The position numbers and the translations under genes are program-made. Source: Vulcanimicrobiota bacterium (GTDB lineage: Bacteria; Vulcanimicrobiota; Xenobia; Xenobiales; JADMJV01). Taken from it: DNA of 64,000 nt. This document shows positions 1 through 8,381 of the stretch, in pieces; within the stretch, counting starts at the first letter, position 1; every line of letters starts with the position of its first letter. The notes under the pieces were generated by a model. It worked only from the letters and a program-made list of their open reading frames with translations, was not told the origin of the DNA and did no database searches. The DNA lies in NCBI GenBank assembly GCA_019637395.1, contig JAHBVR010000022.1, positions 62,001 through 126,000 of the forward strand. Reading direction: 5' to 3'.

Positions 1-665
1 TGAAGGAGTGGGCTTTTCGTGGCCACCCGGGGCAACGGGAATGGCGTCTCAAACTGTTGGCGCGGCTGTGCCGGCAGGGTGACCTGAATCTGGACTGCCT
101 GGGTGATTGGTTTCGCGAGGAAGGGAGTACAAGCTGGGCCGCGCTGGACCAACAGCCGGAATGGAGTTATCTGGAGGACAGCCGGGTAGCGGTGGCGTTG
201 ACCCGCTCTCCGGAGAAGGCGCGTGCCTACCTTGGCCAACTGCAGGTCAGCAGACGGTTCGAGCTGATGATCGGGCTGATCTTTCAGTTGGAGCCATGGG
301 TCTGGCAGGAGTTATGCGCCTGGCATCCCGACCCGGGGCTGCTCGGTCGGGAGCAAGTGAAACGGGCCTGGCTGGTGGCGCGGAACAGCCCGCGGTTGGG
401 CGCCTGGCTAGAAGCGAGTGGCCTGGCGAAAAATCGTGAGCAGGTCGTCTTGCTCCATGAGCGCGGACATTTGAAAGAGGAGCTGGCCGGAATACACGTC
501 GTGGAAAATGGCCGGCAGGTCCTGGCGGATGCGCGCATACAGCCGGTCGGTCCCCTGGCCCAGGCGGAGCCCCGGGTGCTCCCGGCGGACCAGGTCGATG
601 CCCTGGCAGGCGCAGAGGAATTCGACGGCCAGCGTCATCTGCACGCCTTCCAGGATGCGCAGTAG
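1..665 (+). CDS. Unrecognised protein, C-terminal part (cut by left edge)
   Basis: The frame beginning at base 3 is open from the left edge and its codon use is typical of the window, so this is the tail of a real gene. It is rich in Leu, Trp and Arg, with helical stretches such as REWRLKLLARL and short helix-turn-helix spacing that recalls an alpha-helical repeat protein; I do not recognise a family. The frame stays open to 665, so its last 258 bases lie antisense to the lyase gene that ends at 408. Such a long convergent overlap is unusual. Either the last ~85 residues are real or a nearby stop was lost by frameshift (another frame stops at 439). No signal peptide can be judged because the N-terminus is missing. 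Confidence 0.55.
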   Translation, partial: KEWAFRGHPGQREWRLKLLARLCRQGDLNLDCLGDWFREEGSTSWAALDQQPEWSYLEDSRVAVALTRSPEKARAYLGQLQVSRRFELMIGLIFQLEPWVWQELCAWHPDPGLLGREQVKRAWLVARNSPRLGAWLEASGLAKNREQVVLLHERGHLKEELAGIHVVENGRQVLADARIQPVGPLAQAEPRVLPADQVDALAGAEEFDGQRHLHAFQDAQ

Positions 666-1970
666 CTTACGCACGGCCGTCATGCCCATGCTGTTATGGT
701 CTTCCTGGTTGTTTTTTGAGGGCATGGAGCCGACGCTGGCCGGAGTGGCGTGCACGCGCATTTCGCTGACCAGGGCGGTGGCGTTGGCCTGAATCAGGGC
801 AAACCCGGTGTTGAGGCCCTGTTGCTCGGCCACCAGGTTGAGAGGCAGGCCGTGGCTCATGGTGGGGTCGAGCAGGCGGGCCGAGCGGCGTTCCGAGAGC
901 ACCGACAGATCGGTCATGACGATGGCCGCCAGGTCCATGGCGTAACTGGTCAAGGAGCCATGGAAATTGCCGCCGCTGAGGCTGTCGAATTGACCGTCCT
1001 CGCCTTCGAAGAACATGGGATTGTGGGTGGAGGCGTTGAGACCGCGGGCCAGCACCGTTTCCACATAGGCCAGCGTGTCGCGTACGGCGCCGTGAATTTG
1101 CGGACCCGAGCGAAAGCTGACCGGATCCTGCACGCGCGGGCCGGTGCTGAAGAGCTGGTTGCCTAAAAACTGGCTACCCCGCACCAGGCGGCGCACACAT
1201 TCGGCGCTGTGGATCTGGCCGGCGATGCCGCGAGCCTGGTGCACCCGGGGGTCGTAGGCGTCGATTTCGCCGCGCAGGGCTTCCATGTTCAGGGCCAGGG
1301 CGGCGTCGGCCAGGTCGATGAGCCGGCTGGCCTTATGATAGGCCAGCAGGGAGGCGGCGTAGAGAACCGTGCCGCCGCTGATGAGAGCCAGCGCTTCCAG
1401 ACGGGCCAGCGGAAAATAGATGGGATCGACGCCGGCCTTACGCAGGATGTCGGGGGCCGGTCCCACCTCGCCGGCGAACTTGAGCTCTCCTTCGGGCATT
1501 CCGGTCAGGCATAAGCCCAACTGGGCCATCGGTTGCAGATCGCCCACCCCCAGTGAGCCGATTTGGCGAAGCATCGGGTAGACCCGGTGATTGATCAGAG
1601 TCAGCAGGCGCTCCACCAGCTCCGGGCGCACGCCGGCGTGTCCGCGCGAGAGCACGTTGGCCCGCAGCAGCAGAGCCAACCGGGAGATCTTATCGTTGAA
1701 GTAGGGGCCGATGCCGGTGGCGTGAGAGTGCAGGATATTGATCTGGAAGAGAGCCTGATCCTCGGCGTGGACGGTAAAGTCTTTGAGGCGGCCCAGCCCG
1801 GTGTGATAGCCGTAGACCATCTTGGTGCCGCTGGCCAACAGCCGGTCGACTCCTTGCTGGTAGCGTTCCATATGGCGCCGGGCCGAGGGGTTGAGGCTGA
1901 CCATCAGCTCATCGTCCGCCAGAAACTGCTGGACCTTGTCGATGGTGAGGGAATGGCCGTCGATTTCCAC
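408..1970 (-). CDS. MIO-less HAL-like lyase, probable ergothionase (ergothioneine trimethylamine-lyase)
   Basis: This 520-residue protein has the aromatic amino-acid lyase fold: YGYHTGLG at residues 53-60 (the YGxxTGFG motif with Tyr53), a QDPVSFR segment, SGGNFHG and SERRSARLLDP. The motif that makes the MIO electrophile, normally GSVGASGDLAP, reads GSLGVGDLQP at 138-147: one residue is missing and there is no Ala-Ser-Gly. MIO is needed to expel ammonia from histidine. Ergothionases, which expel trimethylamine from ergothioneine, are known HAL homologues that work without it. With a urocanase-like and a DUF917 gene in the same operon, ergothionase is the best call. It starts with GTG directly after the TAA of the DUF917 gene, so translation is probably coupled. 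The alternative is another MIO-independent lyase with unknown substrate. Confidence 0.78.
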   Translation of the reverse strand: MEIDGHSLTIDKVQQFLADDELMVSLNPSARRHMERYQQGVDRLLASGTKMVYGYHTGLGRLKDFTVHAEDQALFQINILHSHATGIGPYFNDKISRLALLLRANVLSRGHAGVRPELVERLLTLINHRVYPMLRQIGSLGVGDLQPMAQLGLCLTGMPEGELKFAGEVGPAPDILRKAGVDPIYFPLARLEALALISGGTVLYAASLLAYHKASRLIDLADAALALNMEALRGEIDAYDPRVHQARGIAGQIHSAECVRRLVRGSQFLGNQLFSTGPRVQDPVSFRSGPQIHGAVRDTLAYVETVLARGLNASTHNPMFFEGEDGQFDSLSGGNFHGSLTSYAMDLAAIVMTDLSVLSERRSARLLDPTMSHGLPLNLVAEQQGLNTGFALIQANATALVSEMRVHATPASVGSMPSKNNQEDHNSMGMTAVRKLLRILEGVQMTLAVEFLCACQGIDLVRREHPGLRLGQGTDRLYARIRQDLPAIFHDVYSGQLLFQMSALMEQDDLLTIFRQATRF

Positions 1971-3059
1971 TTAGTCGGCCAGGGCGTAGGCGGCGATGGA
2001 GAGGCCCAGGGCGGCTTCCACCTCCGGATAGACAGTGGGATCGAGTACGCCCGCGGTCAGGGTCAGGTTCCGTTTGTGCACCATGATGACCACCACTTCC
2101 ATGTCGGGCAGCACCTGGAAAACATTGCAGGGCAGACCGCTGCGGGCGTCCAGCACGCAGATCACGTCGGGAAAAGTGGAGAGACGATTTTTGTCACCGT
2201 CGTCGATGGCCATCCACTCGTTCATAGTGTGCAGCTTCAGGGTGGTCCGGCCGCAGTCCACCAGACAGTGGCCCAGATCAAAGGCGCCCTGCGTCACGTA
2301 GTCGTTGCGCAGCACTCGTCCACGGCCGACCACTTCGGCCCGGGCGGTGATACCGATGGCTTCGATGACAGCTTCTGTCCCTCGCGATTCGGCTTCCAAC
2401 ATGGCTTGCCCCACTCGCATGGCCTGGCTGATACCGCCGCAGGCCGCCGTTTTTTGGATGTAGGAAGCCTTCACCGGATGGCGCGCGCAGGTGATGAAGT
2501 TGCCTGATTCTACCGAAACAGTGCGCAGGATGTTGGCGGTGGCCGCTACCGAACCACGGGCAATGACCTCGAGATATTTACCCTGGGCGCGGTTGCCGCC
2601 GGCGGCGGCCTGCACCGTCTGATAGCCGGGCACGCCGGCCAGGCCTAAGGAGCCCATCTTCCCGGTGGGGTGGGCGCGCATGTCGCCGACGGCGTCCACC
2701 ACCAGGGTGCCCAGCGCGGCGGAAGCTATCCAGCCATTGATGGAGCTGGAGCAGCCGTTTTGCGGCGTGATGCTGCCCACCACTTTGCCTTCGAAGTTTT
2801 CCTGGAGCAGTTGAACCGAGCGGATGTAGTCCTCGGGCAGCATTTGCCAGCCGGTGGAGGAGGGAGCGCCGATGGCTGAACAGGTGATGACCATGTCTTC
2901 CGGGTCGAGTTCGTCGATGCTGACCAGTTTGGGCACTCCCAGTTCCAGAGCGCGCCGGCCCACCTCCAGACCGTGATCCACCCAGCCGCCCCCGCCGCTG
3001 GCGTAAACCGAACCTCCGCGCACGGCGGCGCGCACATCATCCCAATTGAGTTCTCTCAT
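1971..3059 (-). CDS. DUF917 family protein, probable thiohydantoin-propionate desulfurase
   Basis: The 362-residue protein belongs to the DUF917 / S-methyl-thiohydantoin desulfurase family: it opens with LNWDDVRAAVRGGSVYASGGGG, typical of the family's glycine-rich N-terminus, and has the GxPGYQ and AVGDMRAHP regions. It is cytosolic, with no signal peptide. Its ATG overlaps the stop of the upstream hydratase by 4 bases, and the lyase starts directly after its stop. In the described ergothioneine pathway the third step removes sulfur from 3-(5-oxo-2-thioxoimidazolidin-4-yl)propionate to give hydantoin-5-propionate. A DUF917 protein between a urocanase homologue and an MIO-less lyase fits that step. 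This assignment rests on context. DUF917 proteins are also found with hydantoinases, so a role on hydantoin-type rings is likely even if the exact substrate differs. Confidence 0.68.
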   Translation of the reverse strand: MRELNWDDVRAAVRGGSVYASGGGGWVDHGLEVGRRALELGVPKLVSIDELDPEDMVITCSAIGAPSSTGWQMLPEDYIRSVQLLQENFEGKVVGSITPQNGCSSSINGWIASAALGTLVVDAVGDMRAHPTGKMGSLGLAGVPGYQTVQAAAGGNRAQGKYLEVIARGSVAATANILRTVSVESGNFITCARHPVKASYIQKTAACGGISQAMRVGQAMLEAESRGTEAVIEAIGITARAEVVGRGRVLRNDYVTQGAFDLGHCLVDCGRTTLKLHTMNEWMAIDDGDKNRLSTFPDVICVLDARSGLPCNVFQVLPDMEVVVIMVHKRNLTLTAGVLDPTVYPEVEAALGLSIAAYALAD

Positions 3060-4657
3060 AGCGCTCGCCCTTCCGCGTCGAAAAGGCCGATCCCCCCCAA
3101 ACCATGCCGTTGAGCCGTCTGTTGCGCCAGTTCGTAACCGGCGTCGGCGTAGCGCAGCACGCCCAGGCCGGTGTCGTTGTCCAGGGTCAACTTCAGACGG
3201 CAGGTGGCCGCCTCGGTTCCATCCGCGATCAGGGTGAGGCCGGAACTGGTCATATAACCCGCGTAACCACCGCCTCCGGAGTGGATGGTGACCAGATCGG
3301 CCATCGAACTGCAGCTCACCATGGCATTGAGCAGGGGCCAGTCGCAGATGGCGTCGCTGCCATCCCGCATGTTCTCGGTCATAATGTTGGGATGGGTCAT
3401 GGAGGCGGCGTCCAGATGGTCGCGGCTGAAAGCGATAGGTCCGATTTCTCCCCGGGCCACCAACTGGTTGGCTTTGACGGCCAGTTGGGTGCGCTGCCCG
3501 TGACCCAACCAGGCGATACGAGCCGGCAATCCTTCCACCGGGATGTACTGGCGCGCCAGTTCGATCCAGCGGGTCTGCTCGGGAAATTCCCGCATCGCCA
3601 GTTCATCCAACCTGGCGATATCCTGGGGATTGCCGCTTAGAGCCATCCAGCGAAAGGGCCCGATGCCCTGGCAAAACAGCGGCCGCAGGTAAGCTTCGGT
3701 GAAGATGCCGATGTCAAAGGCATTTTCCACACCGTATTGTTTTGCTTGAGAGCGGATGTTGTTGCCGTTATCAAACACGATCGAACCGCGCCGCTGGAAC
3801 TCCAGCATGGCCCTGACTTCGCGAGCGATCGACGTTCCGGCGTCGTGCATCACCTTCTCCGGCTGCGATTCGCGAAGTTCCCGCCAGTGCTCCAGTGTGT
3901 AGCCTTGCGGTAAATAACCGTAGCGCAGGTCGTGGGCGGCCGTTTGATCGGTAACAATATCCGGCACGAGGCCGCGCTGCAGGATTTCGGGGAAGAGGTC
4001 GGCGGCGTTGCCCGGCAATCCCACCGAACCGGAGCAGGCCAGCGCTTCCTCCAGAGAACGGGCTTTTTGCTGCAAAAAGCCGCGGGCGATGCGCTTGTCG
4101 ATCTGGGCCTCATCGGCCTCCACCACCAGGATGCGAGCCCCGGCCATGAGGCCGGCCAGCGGCTGAGCTCCACCCATTCCACCCAGGCCGGCGGTCAGGA
4201 TGAAGCGGTCCTTGAGGCTGCCTCCGTAGTGGCGTTCGGCGATGGCGGCGAAGATTTCGTAGGTGCCCTGGATCACTCCCTGGGAGCCGATGTACTGCCA
4301 GGCGGCGGCCGTCAAACCGCCCCAGATGATCAGGCCTTTGGACTGGAGCTCGTAAAAATACTCGGGAGTGGCCCAGCGCCCCACCAGGTTGCAGTTGGCC
4401 ATCACCACCAGGGGGGCCTGAGCGTGGGTGCGCAGGCGGGCCACCGGCTTGCCGGACTGGATGACCAGCGTTTCCTCTTCGCGAAGATCCTTGAGGGCGG
4501 CCACGATGGCGTGAAAGCTGGGCCAATCGCGGGCGGCTTTGGCCAGGGAGGCGTAGACGATGAGCTGGTCAGGTCTTTCGCCGACGGCCAGGACATTTTC
4601 CAGCAGGCGCAACAGGCCTTCCTGGCGCCAACCGCGGCAGCGCAGTGATTGAGTCAT
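3056..4657 (-). CDS. Urocanase family protein, probable thiourocanate hydratase
   Basis: A 533-residue urocanase homologue, slightly shorter than typical HutU (~550). NAD+-site and fold motifs are present: AAWQYIGSQGVIQGTYE (118-134), the glycine-rich GLGGMGGAQPLAG (157-169), NGNNIRSQAK, YLRPLFCQGIGPFRW and SDxxCDWPLLNA. The usual active-site stretch YGQMTAGSW reads WGGLTAAAW at 112-120, so residues near the bound substrate differ from classical urocanases. That, with the MIO-less lyase and DUF917 gene downstream, favours hydration of thiourocanate made from ergothioneine over hydration of urocanate. The stop overlaps the DUF917 start by 4 bases. The gene follows the transporter by 9 bases. 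No imidazolonepropionase gene is present in the window. A plain HutU role cannot be excluded without biochemical data. Confidence 0.72.
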   Translation of the reverse strand: MTQSLRCRGWRQEGLLRLLENVLAVGERPDQLIVYASLAKAARDWPSFHAIVAALKDLREEETLVIQSGKPVARLRTHAQAPLVVMANCNLVGRWATPEYFYELQSKGLIIWGGLTAAAWQYIGSQGVIQGTYEIFAAIAERHYGGSLKDRFILTAGLGGMGGAQPLAGLMAGARILVVEADEAQIDKRIARGFLQQKARSLEEALACSGSVGLPGNAADLFPEILQRGLVPDIVTDQTAAHDLRYGYLPQGYTLEHWRELRESQPEKVMHDAGTSIAREVRAMLEFQRRGSIVFDNGNNIRSQAKQYGVENAFDIGIFTEAYLRPLFCQGIGPFRWMALSGNPQDIARLDELAMREFPEQTRWIELARQYIPVEGLPARIAWLGHGQRTQLAVKANQLVARGEIGPIAFSRDHLDAASMTHPNIMTENMRDGSDAICDWPLLNAMVSCSSMADLVTIHSGGGGYAGYMTSSGLTLIADGTEAATCRLKLTLDNDTGLGVLRYADAGYELAQQTAQRHGLGGIGLFDAEGRAL

Positions 4658-4666
4658 AGGGGGAGT

Positions 4667-5890
4667 CTAGCATAGGGAACGGAGCAAGAGTGCAAGACCG
4701 AGGGCGGGAAACATGACTTGGGCGCCCACTTCCAAGAACTGCCTGGAGTTGACGTGTTCGCCTTCGCGGCGCAGGGCGGACAGCCAGAGGATGGTGGCCA
4801 GCGAACCGGTCACGGCCAGGTTGGGACCGAGGTCGACGCCGATGAGCAGGCTGTCCACCATGGCCTGGGAAGGATGGGCAGCGGCCACCACCGAGCTGGC
4901 CAGCAGGCCGGCCGGCAAGTTGTTCATGAGGTTGCAGGCCACGGCCAGCAGGGCTCCGGCCAGAGCCGGCGGCAGCCAGGGCAGGCCCCCGGCCAGCAGC
5001 GCCACCACGCCGGTGTGGTTCAGTCCCTCGACCAATACGAAAAGGCCGGCCACCAGCAGCAGCACCGGCCAGGCGATTCCTTGCAGAATGGGGAGGGGAG
5101 AGGTGCGGGTCGTGATCCATAGGAGAGCGGCGGTGCTCAGGCCGGCCAGGCAGGTGGGCGGTCCCAGCGGCAGGTCCAGCGCTGAAACCACCAGCAAGGC
5201 GGCGGCGGTGAGCACGAGGCCGGCCAGAGCGAGACGTCCGGGAGCGCGTAAATGGGCGCGCTGCTCCACCAGGATGGGTGCATCTCCTAAGGGCAGGGCG
5301 GCTCTCAAGCAATAATAGGTGGTCACGATGGAAGCCAGCGAGGGCAATAGAAAACTCTTCAGCCAGGGGAGGAGTGCCGGCGTGTGGCCGCCATAGAGGA
5401 CCAGATTGGCCGGATTGGAGATGGGCAGCACGAAGCTGGCCGCATTGGCGACCATGGCGCAGGCAAACAGGTAAGGCAGCGGATGAACCCGTGCCTTGCG
5501 TGTAACCACCAGGACCGCCGGGGTCAGCACCACGGCAGTGGCGTCGTTGGATAGAAAAATGGTGACTGCGGCGCCCAGCAGGTAGAGGTCCAGAAAGAGG
5601 CGGGAGGCCGAGCCGCGGGCGCGCGCGAGCGTCCAGTCAGCCAGCCAGTCGAAAACCCCGAATTGCCGGCCCAGCTCGGAGAGTAACATCATTCCGATCA
5701 AGAAGAAGTAGACGTCGCCCCCACGGGCCGCGGCCTCAGCGGCGTTTTCAACCGGGAGCAAACCGCTGAGCACCAGCAGCAGGGCCCCACCTACGGCCCA
5801 GACAGCCTCCGGCCAGCCTCGGGGACGCAGGATGACGCCGGCCGTGGCGGCGGCGGCGATGAGCCAGGTGAGTAAATGGCTGGCGGGCAT
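4667..5890 (-). CDS. ArsB/CitM-type (IT superfamily) membrane transporter
   Basis: A very hydrophobic protein of 407 residues with about ten to eleven predicted membrane spans, in the ion-transporter superfamily that includes ArsB, NhaD and citrate carriers. Typical features are the paired NDATAVVLTP motif in the first half and NLMNNLPAGLL in the second half, where inverted repeats of these families bind their substrate. The ATG at 5890 is chosen because GGAGG lies 4 bases upstream; a TTG 36 bases earlier is also in frame. It is the first gene of the operon with the hydratase, DUF917 and lyase genes, 9 bases before the hydratase. It could import ergothioneine or export a product, but the family fold is better known for anions, so the substrate is inferred from context only. 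Confidence 0.7.
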   Translation of the reverse strand: MPASHLLTWLIAAAATAGVILRPRGWPEAVWAVGGALLLVLSGLLPVENAAEAAARGGDVYFFLIGMMLLSELGRQFGVFDWLADWTLARARGSASRLFLDLYLLGAAVTIFLSNDATAVVLTPAVLVVTRKARVHPLPYLFACAMVANAASFVLPISNPANLVLYGGHTPALLPWLKSFLLPSLASIVTTYYCLRAALPLGDAPILVEQRAHLRAPGRLALAGLVLTAAALLVVSALDLPLGPPTCLAGLSTAALLWITTRTSPLPILQGIAWPVLLLVAGLFVLVEGLNHTGVVALLAGGLPWLPPALAGALLAVACNLMNNLPAGLLASSVVAAAHPSQAMVDSLLIGVDLGPNLAVTGSLATILWLSALRREGEHVNSRQFLEVGAQVMFPALGLALLLRSLC

Positions 5891-5984
5891 TTGGCCTCCA
5901 GTATAAGCCGGAGCGGCCGGGTTCAAACGGTATGGATCTACTCCTCCGGCAGGAGAGACGTCTGCGCGCGCGCATTGTCGGGGA

Positions 5985-7187
5985 GTGAACGAGCCTTCCG
6001 AAGTCAGTCAACGGGTGCGCCAACAATACGAAGACGCGCCTTTTCCGCCGGTCAGCGCCTTTCCGGTCCGATCCGAGGTGGACCGGGTCTGGCTGTATAG
6101 CTTTCCTGAGGTTTACTACCACGCCTTTGGGCAGTGGCGTGATCCAGCCCGAGCCCGCCTGCTGGACGCGGGTTGCGGCACGGGGATGGGAGTTCAGCAG
6201 ATCCGCCACCTCGCCCCCGGGGCGGAGGTGCACGCCTGCGATTTGAGCAACGCTTCCTTGAGAGTGGCCGGCCAGCGCATCGAGGCGCTGAATCAGGGAC
6301 CGGTGAGCTTCCATCAAATGGATTTGCTCGATTTGAGCGCCTTGCCGGGAACCTTTGACGCCATTTTCTGCAGCGGAGTGGTGCACCATACCGGCGATCC
6401 GGTGCTGGCCTTGCGCCAGCTCAAGTCCAAGTTGAAACCGGATGGGGTCCTTTATTTGATGCTTTACAGCCGCTTCGGGCGGCGCCCCACCATGTTGATG
6501 CGCCGCGTCTTGCAGTTGTTGGAAGCCGATGTTCCCCTGGGCCGCCAGTTGTTTGCCGCCTTGCCCAAGGACCATTTCCTGGCCCGCTGGGAGTATGAAA
6601 CCAAGGGTAGTCACAATTTGACGCACCGTGAGTGGTTCATCGATACTTACTTGAACGCCCAGGAAAAGAACTACAGTATTGGCGAGGTCTTTTCCGACCT
6701 GGGCGAGGCCGGGCTGCGCTTTGTGCGCTTTGCTCACCCCCAGTGGTGGGAACTGCAGAATCGCCTGCAGGCTCCTCCCGAGATTGTCCGGCGCTTCGCC
6801 GCTTTGCCGGAGCAGCAGCGCTACGAGTTGATGGAAAACCTTTTCAGCGATCAGGAAGAGTATTACTTTCTGGCTACCCACTCTGAGTATCAGCCGGCCG
6901 AGCCGGTGCGCGATCCAGCGCGCTGGACCGCCATACGCTCCTCCTTTGCCCGCAACCGCGGCCTGCAGGCCGACGGCGGCTCGTTATGGCAGGGATACTA
7001 CGGAATGGGCCTGAGTGTGGACGCTTATTTCGAGGCTTTGGTGGAGGGCTGCGATGGCCGGCAGTCCGTGCGGGACATGTGCGCCGCCTGGAACCGGCGG
7101 CACCCGCAAGACCCGCCCGAGTTGAGCCAGGCCGTGCTTTTTCAGATGGAGCGCCAGGGAGTTTTGTTTTTCAAGGAGATTCCTTGA
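5985..7187 (+). CDS. Class I SAM-dependent methyltransferase with C-terminal extension
   Basis: The 400-residue protein has a Rossmann methyltransferase core at about residues 50-180. Motif I is LLDAGCGTG (59-67), followed by the acidic-loop region HACDLSN and the FDAIFCSGVVHH motif, close to the ubiE/methyltransferase-11 group. The remaining ~200 residues are a separate region with many aromatics, and the last 60 look like a small helical domain. The GTG start is weak and has no clear ribosome site. It is divergent from the transporter operon and its stop is followed at once by the GTG of the permease gene, so both are co-transcribed. The substrate is unknown; small molecules or quinone-like lipids are possible. 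Confidence 0.75.
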   Translation: MNEPSEVSQRVRQQYEDAPFPPVSAFPVRSEVDRVWLYSFPEVYYHAFGQWRDPARARLLDAGCGTGMGVQQIRHLAPGAEVHACDLSNASLRVAGQRIEALNQGPVSFHQMDLLDLSALPGTFDAIFCSGVVHHTGDPVLALRQLKSKLKPDGVLYLMLYSRFGRRPTMLMRRVLQLLEADVPLGRQLFAALPKDHFLARWEYETKGSHNLTHREWFIDTYLNAQEKNYSIGEVFSDLGEAGLRFVRFAHPQWWELQNRLQAPPEIVRRFAALPEQQRYELMENLFSDQEEYYFLATHSEYQPAEPVRDPARWTAIRSSFARNRGLQADGGSLWQGYYGMGLSVDAYFEALVEGCDGRQSVRDMCAAWNRRHPQDPPELSQAVLFQMERQGVLFFKEIP

Positions 7188-8381
7188 GTGACTTTTTGGT
7201 GCACGCTGCAACTGGCTTTGGGGAGCTTATGGAAACATAAGGTTCGCACCCTGATCAACTGGTTGGGCGTGTTGATCGGGGTGGCTTCCTTGATTTTGAC
7301 TGACGCCGTGGCCGGCGGCGCCAAGAGTTCGATTCAGGCTCGTCTCGAGGAGATGGGCAAAGACCTGATTTTCGTCTGGGGCGGCCAGCGCCAGCGAGCG
7401 GGCGTTTCCGTCTGGATGGATCTATCCGAGGGTGACCTGGAAGTCATGCGGCGCCAGCCGTTCTTGGAGGGCGTGGCGCCGGTGGTGGAGGGCCAGGCGT
7501 TAGCCATTTCCTCCACCGCCAACCATAACTGCGAGTTTCGCGGAACCACCGGAAATTATCTGCGCCTCAAGAACTTCAAGCTGGCCCTGGGGCGCAATTT
7601 CTCCGAGGAAGAAGCGCGCGCCGGCACCACCGTGGTCATTCTGGGTAAGGCCGTGCGCGATAAACTATTCGGTAGCGCCAATCCGATCAATGCCAGCGTG
7701 CGTCTGGGCAAGTTCGCTTACAAGGTGGTGGGCGTGTTGGAGGAAGTGGGCAACGATAAACGTCAGGATAGCGTGGTTATTATGCCGGTACGCACCGCCC
7801 AACAGCGCCTGAAGCGCACGATTTACTATGATTACGCCTTGCTGCGCAACCGTTCGATATTGCCCATCGAGCAGTCGCAGCAACGGGTCCGCCTCGAACT
7901 ACTGCGCGCCAATCACCTCAAGGAGGATGACAACGACGCTTTCGGAGCCACTTCCAGTCAGGAGATCCTCAAGAGCTATCGCCAGGGCAGCCAGACCTTC
8001 GGTTATTTGAGCCTGTTCACGGCGGCCATTTGCCTGATTTCCGGCGGCATGGGCATTACCAACACCAGCCTGATGTCGGTGCGCGACCGCACTCGCGAGA
8101 TTGGCATCCGTATGGCGGTGGGAGCGCGTTCTCGCGACATTCTTTTGCAGTTCCTGATGGAATCGCTGGCGGTGGCCATTCTGGGCGGGCTGAGCGGAGC
8201 AGCCTTGGGGGTGTGCTTAGCCTCCTGGGCCGCCGAAGTCACCAGCTGGCCGCCCATCATCACGGTGCGTTCCATTGCTTTCGGACTGGGTAGTTCCGTG
8301 TTGGTGGGCTTGCTGGCCGGCATGTATCCCGCCGTAGTGGCCTCACGGTTGGATCCGGTCGTGGCGCTATCCCGCGACTAA
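7188..8381 (+). CDS. MacB/FtsX-type ABC transporter permease
   Basis: This 397-residue permease has the MacB layout: a short cytosolic N-terminus and one membrane helix at residues 18-42, a periplasmic MacB-PCD-like domain to about 260, then three helices with the family signature REIGIRMAVGA (around residue 303) and a C-terminal DPVVALSRD. Such permeases usually pair with a LolD/MacB ATPase and couple ATP use to transport or mechanical work on a periplasmic partner. No ATPase gene is beside it, so it must use one encoded elsewhere. GTG follows directly on the stop of the methyltransferase; AAGGAG inside the upstream gene (7173-7178) is the ribosome site. The 3' end overlaps the convergent gene by 4 bases. 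Confidence 0.85.
   Translation: MTFWCTLQLALGSLWKHKVRTLINWLGVLIGVASLILTDAVAGGAKSSIQARLEEMGKDLIFVWGGQRQRAGVSVWMDLSEGDLEVMRRQPFLEGVAPVVEGQALAISSTANHNCEFRGTTGNYLRLKNFKLALGRNFSEEEARAGTTVVILGKAVRDKLFGSANPINASVRLGKFAYKVVGVLEEVGNDKRQDSVVIMPVRTAQQRLKRTIYYDYALLRNRSILPIEQSQQRVRLELLRANHLKEDDNDAFGATSSQEILKSYRQGSQTFGYLSLFTAAICLISGGMGITNTSLMSVRDRTREIGIRMAVGARSRDILLQFLMESLAVAILGGLSGAALGVCLASWAAEVTSWPPIITVRSIAFGLGSSVLVGLLAGMYPAVVASRLDPVVALSRD

Noticed and set aside
408-4657. Classical histidine utilisation operon (hutH, hutU)
   Set aside because: The lyase lacks the MIO triad, the urocanase active-site motif differs, DUF917 sits between them, and no hutI/hutG is present.
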